Shown in pieces: positions 56,743 to 58,856 of a stretch of DNA of 58,856 nucleotides. Position 1 is the first letter of the stretch. The number at the start of each line of letters is the position of its first letter. Source of the stretch: a bacterium. Lineage in GTDB: Bacteria; Calescibacteriota; Calescibacteriia; Calescibacteriales; Calescibacteriaceae. The stretch spans positions 1-58,856 of the forward strand of contig JAUQOU010000008.1 in assembly GCA_030550715.1 (NCBI GenBank). Reading direction: 5' to 3'. Position numbers and translations under genes: made by a program. Below the pieces are notes generated by a model that saw only the letters and a list, made by a program, of their open reading frames with translations, ran no database searches and was not told the origin of the DNA.

Positions 56743-57786
56743 ATGTCTGACACCAAAAATTTTTTGAAAAAGTTAGTAGATGGAAAAAGTTTGAGTTTTG
56801 ACGAAGCTAAAAAATGCGCAGAACTCATAATATCTGGCAGTATCTCTCAAACACTTACAAGCGCAATTTTGATTGCCCTGAGAATGAAAGGAGAGACCCC
56901 CGAAGAAATAGCTGGATTCGCCTACGCTATGAGAGAGAGCTCAGTAAAGCCCGAAATACCACCAGATATAAAACCCATAGATACCTGCGGAACCGGAGGA
57001 GATGGGATAGGAACTTTCAACGCCTCAACCTGCTCAGCGATAATTTTAGCTTCGCTTGGAATTCCCATTGCAAAGCACGGCAATAGAGCTGTCTCGTCTC
57101 AAATCGGCTCGGCAGATATTCTCGAAAAAATCGGAGTGAAAATAGAAGTAAAACCCGAAGATGTCTCCAAAGAACTCAGAACAAAAAACTTTGTTTTCCT
57201 ATTCGCTCCGTTGTATCACCCCGCTATGAAAAATGTCGCTCCTGTTAGACGAGAACTCGGAATAAGAACTATCTTCAACCTTTTAGGACCTCTTACAAAT
57301 CCAGCACGGGTAAAAAGGCAGATAATAGGTGTCTTCTCCCCAGATTATGCGGAAAAAATAGCAGATGCCTTACTTGAACTTGAACCTGAAAAAGTCCTTA
57401 TTTTCTCAGGAGAAATAGGAGAAGGGAAATTCATAGATGAGATATCTCCATCGGGTAGAACATTTTTTTTCTATGTTGAAGGAAGACGGAAAGAATCTTT
57501 TTCCATAGACGCAAGAGACATTTTGAAAAAGCCGGTTTCCCCAGAAAAAATCGGTTATAGTGGTAAAGCAGAAGATGAGTTTTTATCTGTGCTTGAAGGT
57601 AAAGCAGAAGAAGAACTCGTTGATTTTGTAGCTTTGAATGTTGGCGCGGGATTATTCATCGTAGAGAAAGCGAAAGACATAAAAGACGGATATGAAAAAG
57701 CAAAGGAGTTTATACTATCTGGCAAAGCAAAAAAATTCTATGAAGAAAAACTAAAACAAAATGAGCTAAAAAGCTTACCCTCCTAA
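56743..57786 (+). CDS. trpD: Anthranilate phosphoribosyltransferase
   Basis: Attaches PRPP ribose to anthranilate in tryptophan synthesis. The 347-aa protein has the PRPP loop DTCGTGGDGIGTFNAST, AKHGNRAVSSQIGSADILEKIGV, FLFAPLYHPAMKNVAPVRRELGIRTIFNLLGPLTNPA and the second metal region SGEIGEGKFIDEISP. The ends of trpD and the convergent gene overlap by 12 bases. No other trp gene is present, so trpD is outside any trp operon here. Confidence 0.96.
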   Translation: MSDTKNFLKKLVDGKSLSFDEAKKCAELIISGSISQTLTSAILIALRMKGETPEEIAGFAYAMRESSVKPEIPPDIKPIDTCGTGGDGIGTFNASTCSAIILASLGIPIAKHGNRAVSSQIGSADILEKIGVKIEVKPEDVSKELRTKNFVFLFAPLYHPAMKNVAPVRRELGIRTIFNLLGPLTNPARVKRQIIGVFSPDYAEKIADALLELEPEKVLIFSGEIGEGKFIDEISPSGRTFFFYVEGRRKESFSIDARDILKKPVSPEKIGYSGKAEDEFLSVLEGKAEEELVDFVALNVGAGLFIVEKAKDIKDGYEKAKEFILSGKAKKFYEEKLKQNELKSLPS

Positions 57787-58856
57787 CCTCAAAAATTTGC
57801 CAAGAGAAGAAAGAACTTTATTGATGATTTTATTTAAAGCGTAATTTCCTATCCTTATATCAGAAGGTCTTACAAGGTAATTTGGGGCCGCAATTCCCCA
57901 GCTCTGCTCCTTTGGTAAGCAAGAATCATTCTTAGATAATTCGTAGGTTGAGATAAAAAGAGAGTTGTCAAAGGTTGGGTCAGCAAAAGGTATATATAGT
58001 GGTCCTCCTGCAACACAATCTTTTTCTATCGTAACTCCTTCTGGATATAAATCCGATACTTTGGATACTTTGCCAGGAAAAGTTAAGGAAAAAAGATGTT
58101 CAGAGTCAGAAAAGTGTTCTTTATCTTCGCTACCGCTTTCTGTTTCAAACACGAAAAGAAATGTATCGCCTTGCTTTGCGACAAAAGGCAGTAGAGAGCG
58201 AAGCGATTTCGGCTTGAAAAACTCTGACGGAACTATGGCTATATCTACTTTAGTCAAATCTTTAGTCAAATCTTGGAATTTTTTGAAGGGCGGAGGTAGG
58301 GTTAAACCTTCTATTACAGTTAAGGAAGGAAAATCTTCCATTACTCTTATACATCCATCATTCTGAAATTCCTTCTGAAATTCTTCTTTCTTATTAGGAT
58401 CATAATGAGGGTACTTCTTTATTCTGTTATCTTCTACAATACAAGTTCTTTTACCTGTTAAACTTTCAGACCACTTGTTCAGGGTAGGTGATACTAAATT
58501 GCCAAATATTCCAGCAACACCGCATACATTCAAATTTTTTACATTTTCTACAATTTCAGGTGCAATTCCAGATAAAATTGAGCTTATCATCAATACCGAT
58601 GCTTCGTTTCCGTTCTTATCGCACTGCTGATCTAACTCTCTCATAAATTCTCCAAGATTTTTCAGAGAGTCAGCAAGATCTGTTGCGGACTTAGACCATA
58701 AATTTGCTCTATCTTTATTTAAAGTAAGAAGTTCTGGATTGACAGCAAAAAGATGCCCGAGCTTTGAAAGTGTCAAAAGAAGATTATTATTCTGTTCTTT
58801 GAGAAGCTTCCTTATGAAATCAAAAGTATATGTCAAGCTTATGTTGTAGTTTTGAG
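57775..58856 (-). CDS. Unknown protein, 5' end outside window
   Basis: I do not recognise this protein. The frame is open to the right edge: the codons upstream of the track's TTG start read QNYNIS without a stop. The gene therefore begins beyond the window and any signal peptide is not visible. Visible parts are a helical N-terminal segment (KLLKEQNNNLLLTLSKLGHLFAVNPELLTLNKDR), scattered Cys (QQCDKNG, NVCGVAG, RTCIVEDN, DGCIRV, DCVAGG) and a central stretch FLFVFETESGSEDK. A closing helix, RIGNYALNKIINKVLSSLGKFLRLGG, faintly resembles the C-terminus of the 798-aa lipoprotein in this window. An exported or lipoprotein location is likely from the Cys pattern. That is inference. Confidence 0.6.
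   Translation of the reverse strand, partial: QNYNISLTYTFDFIRKLLKEQNNNLLLTLSKLGHLFAVNPELLTLNKDRANLWSKSATDLADSLKNLGEFMRELDQQCDKNGNEASVLMISSILSGIAPEIVENVKNLNVCGVAGIFGNLVSPTLNKWSESLTGKRTCIVEDNRIKKYPHYDPNKKEEFQKEFQNDGCIRVMEDFPSLTVIEGLTLPPPFKKFQDLTKDLTKVDIAIVPSEFFKPKSLRSLLPFVAKQGDTFLFVFETESGSEDKEHFSDSEHLFSLTFPGKVSKVSDLYPEGVTIEKDCVAGGPLYIPFADPTFDNSLFISTYELSKNDSCLPKEQSWGIAAPNYLVRPSDIRIGNYALNKIINKVLSSLGKFLRLGG

Overview
The window is a gene-dense, A+T-rich bacterial chromosome segment. About 48 protein genes and one gene fragment lie on both strands, and no gap exceeds about 230 bp. I found no rRNA, tRNA, transposase, phage gene or CRISPR array. The organism is a diderm: it has an LpxK-type lipid A kinase, a TolC/adaptor/RND efflux operon and at least five lipoproteins. 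It also has a flagellin, an EAL c-di-GMP enzyme, the MEP isoprenoid route (ispF), a zinc-type HemB and part of the glycine cleavage system. The lineage cannot be fixed from this window. Many housekeeping genes stand apart from their usual operon partners, and many exported proteins are unfamiliar, which suggests a deep or poorly sampled lineage.

Layout. 1-2 kb: groES (cut by the left edge) and groEL, then a mannose-1-phosphate guanylyltransferase. 3-10.4 kb: a CoA-metabolism region with a sulfotransferase-like fragment, an acyl-CoA dehydrogenase, an MmgE/PrpD protein, a thiolase-fold/DUF35 fusion that has lost its catalytic Cys and His, nadC, and a crotonase + SDR pair resembling BadI and BadH of alicyclic ring cleavage. 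10.6-16 kb: gyrB, proA, a WecA/TagO-type transferase and a PIG-L deacetylase. 16-21.5 kb: tripartite metal-type RND efflux operon. 21.7-26.2 kb: a 902-aa propeller/barrel surface protein and a pseudo-receiver/degenerate GGDEF/EAL protein. 26-33 kb: fmt, a P1-family peptidase, an LTA-synthase-like sulfatase-fold transferase overlapping an orphan TRAP DctP, hemB, ispF and a lipoprotein.

33-40 kb: a 798-aa orphan lipoprotein, a mini-zincin, rplS, lpxK, gcvPB, a hotdog thioesterase and a coiled-coil lipoprotein with a strong terminator. 40-48 kb: ligA-nagZ, a 732-aa orphan lipoprotein, a PlsC-like acyltransferase and a periplasmic LpoA-like protein. 48-54 kb: an alpha/beta hydrolase, dnaG followed by an RpoD-type sigma factor with unusual region 2.4 residues, mgtC-like and pyrB. 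54-58.9 kb: a flagellin whose two halves use different synonymous codons, cdsA, trpD and an unfamiliar exported-type protein cut by the right edge.

The best leads are the BadI/BadH-like pair, the catalytically empty thiolase-fold/DUF35 fusion, the mosaic flagellin, the divergent housekeeping sigma factor, and the set of large orphan lipoproteins and periplasmic proteins. I see no single multi-gene system that is clearly new. The CoA region is the closest to an undescribed functional neighbourhood.
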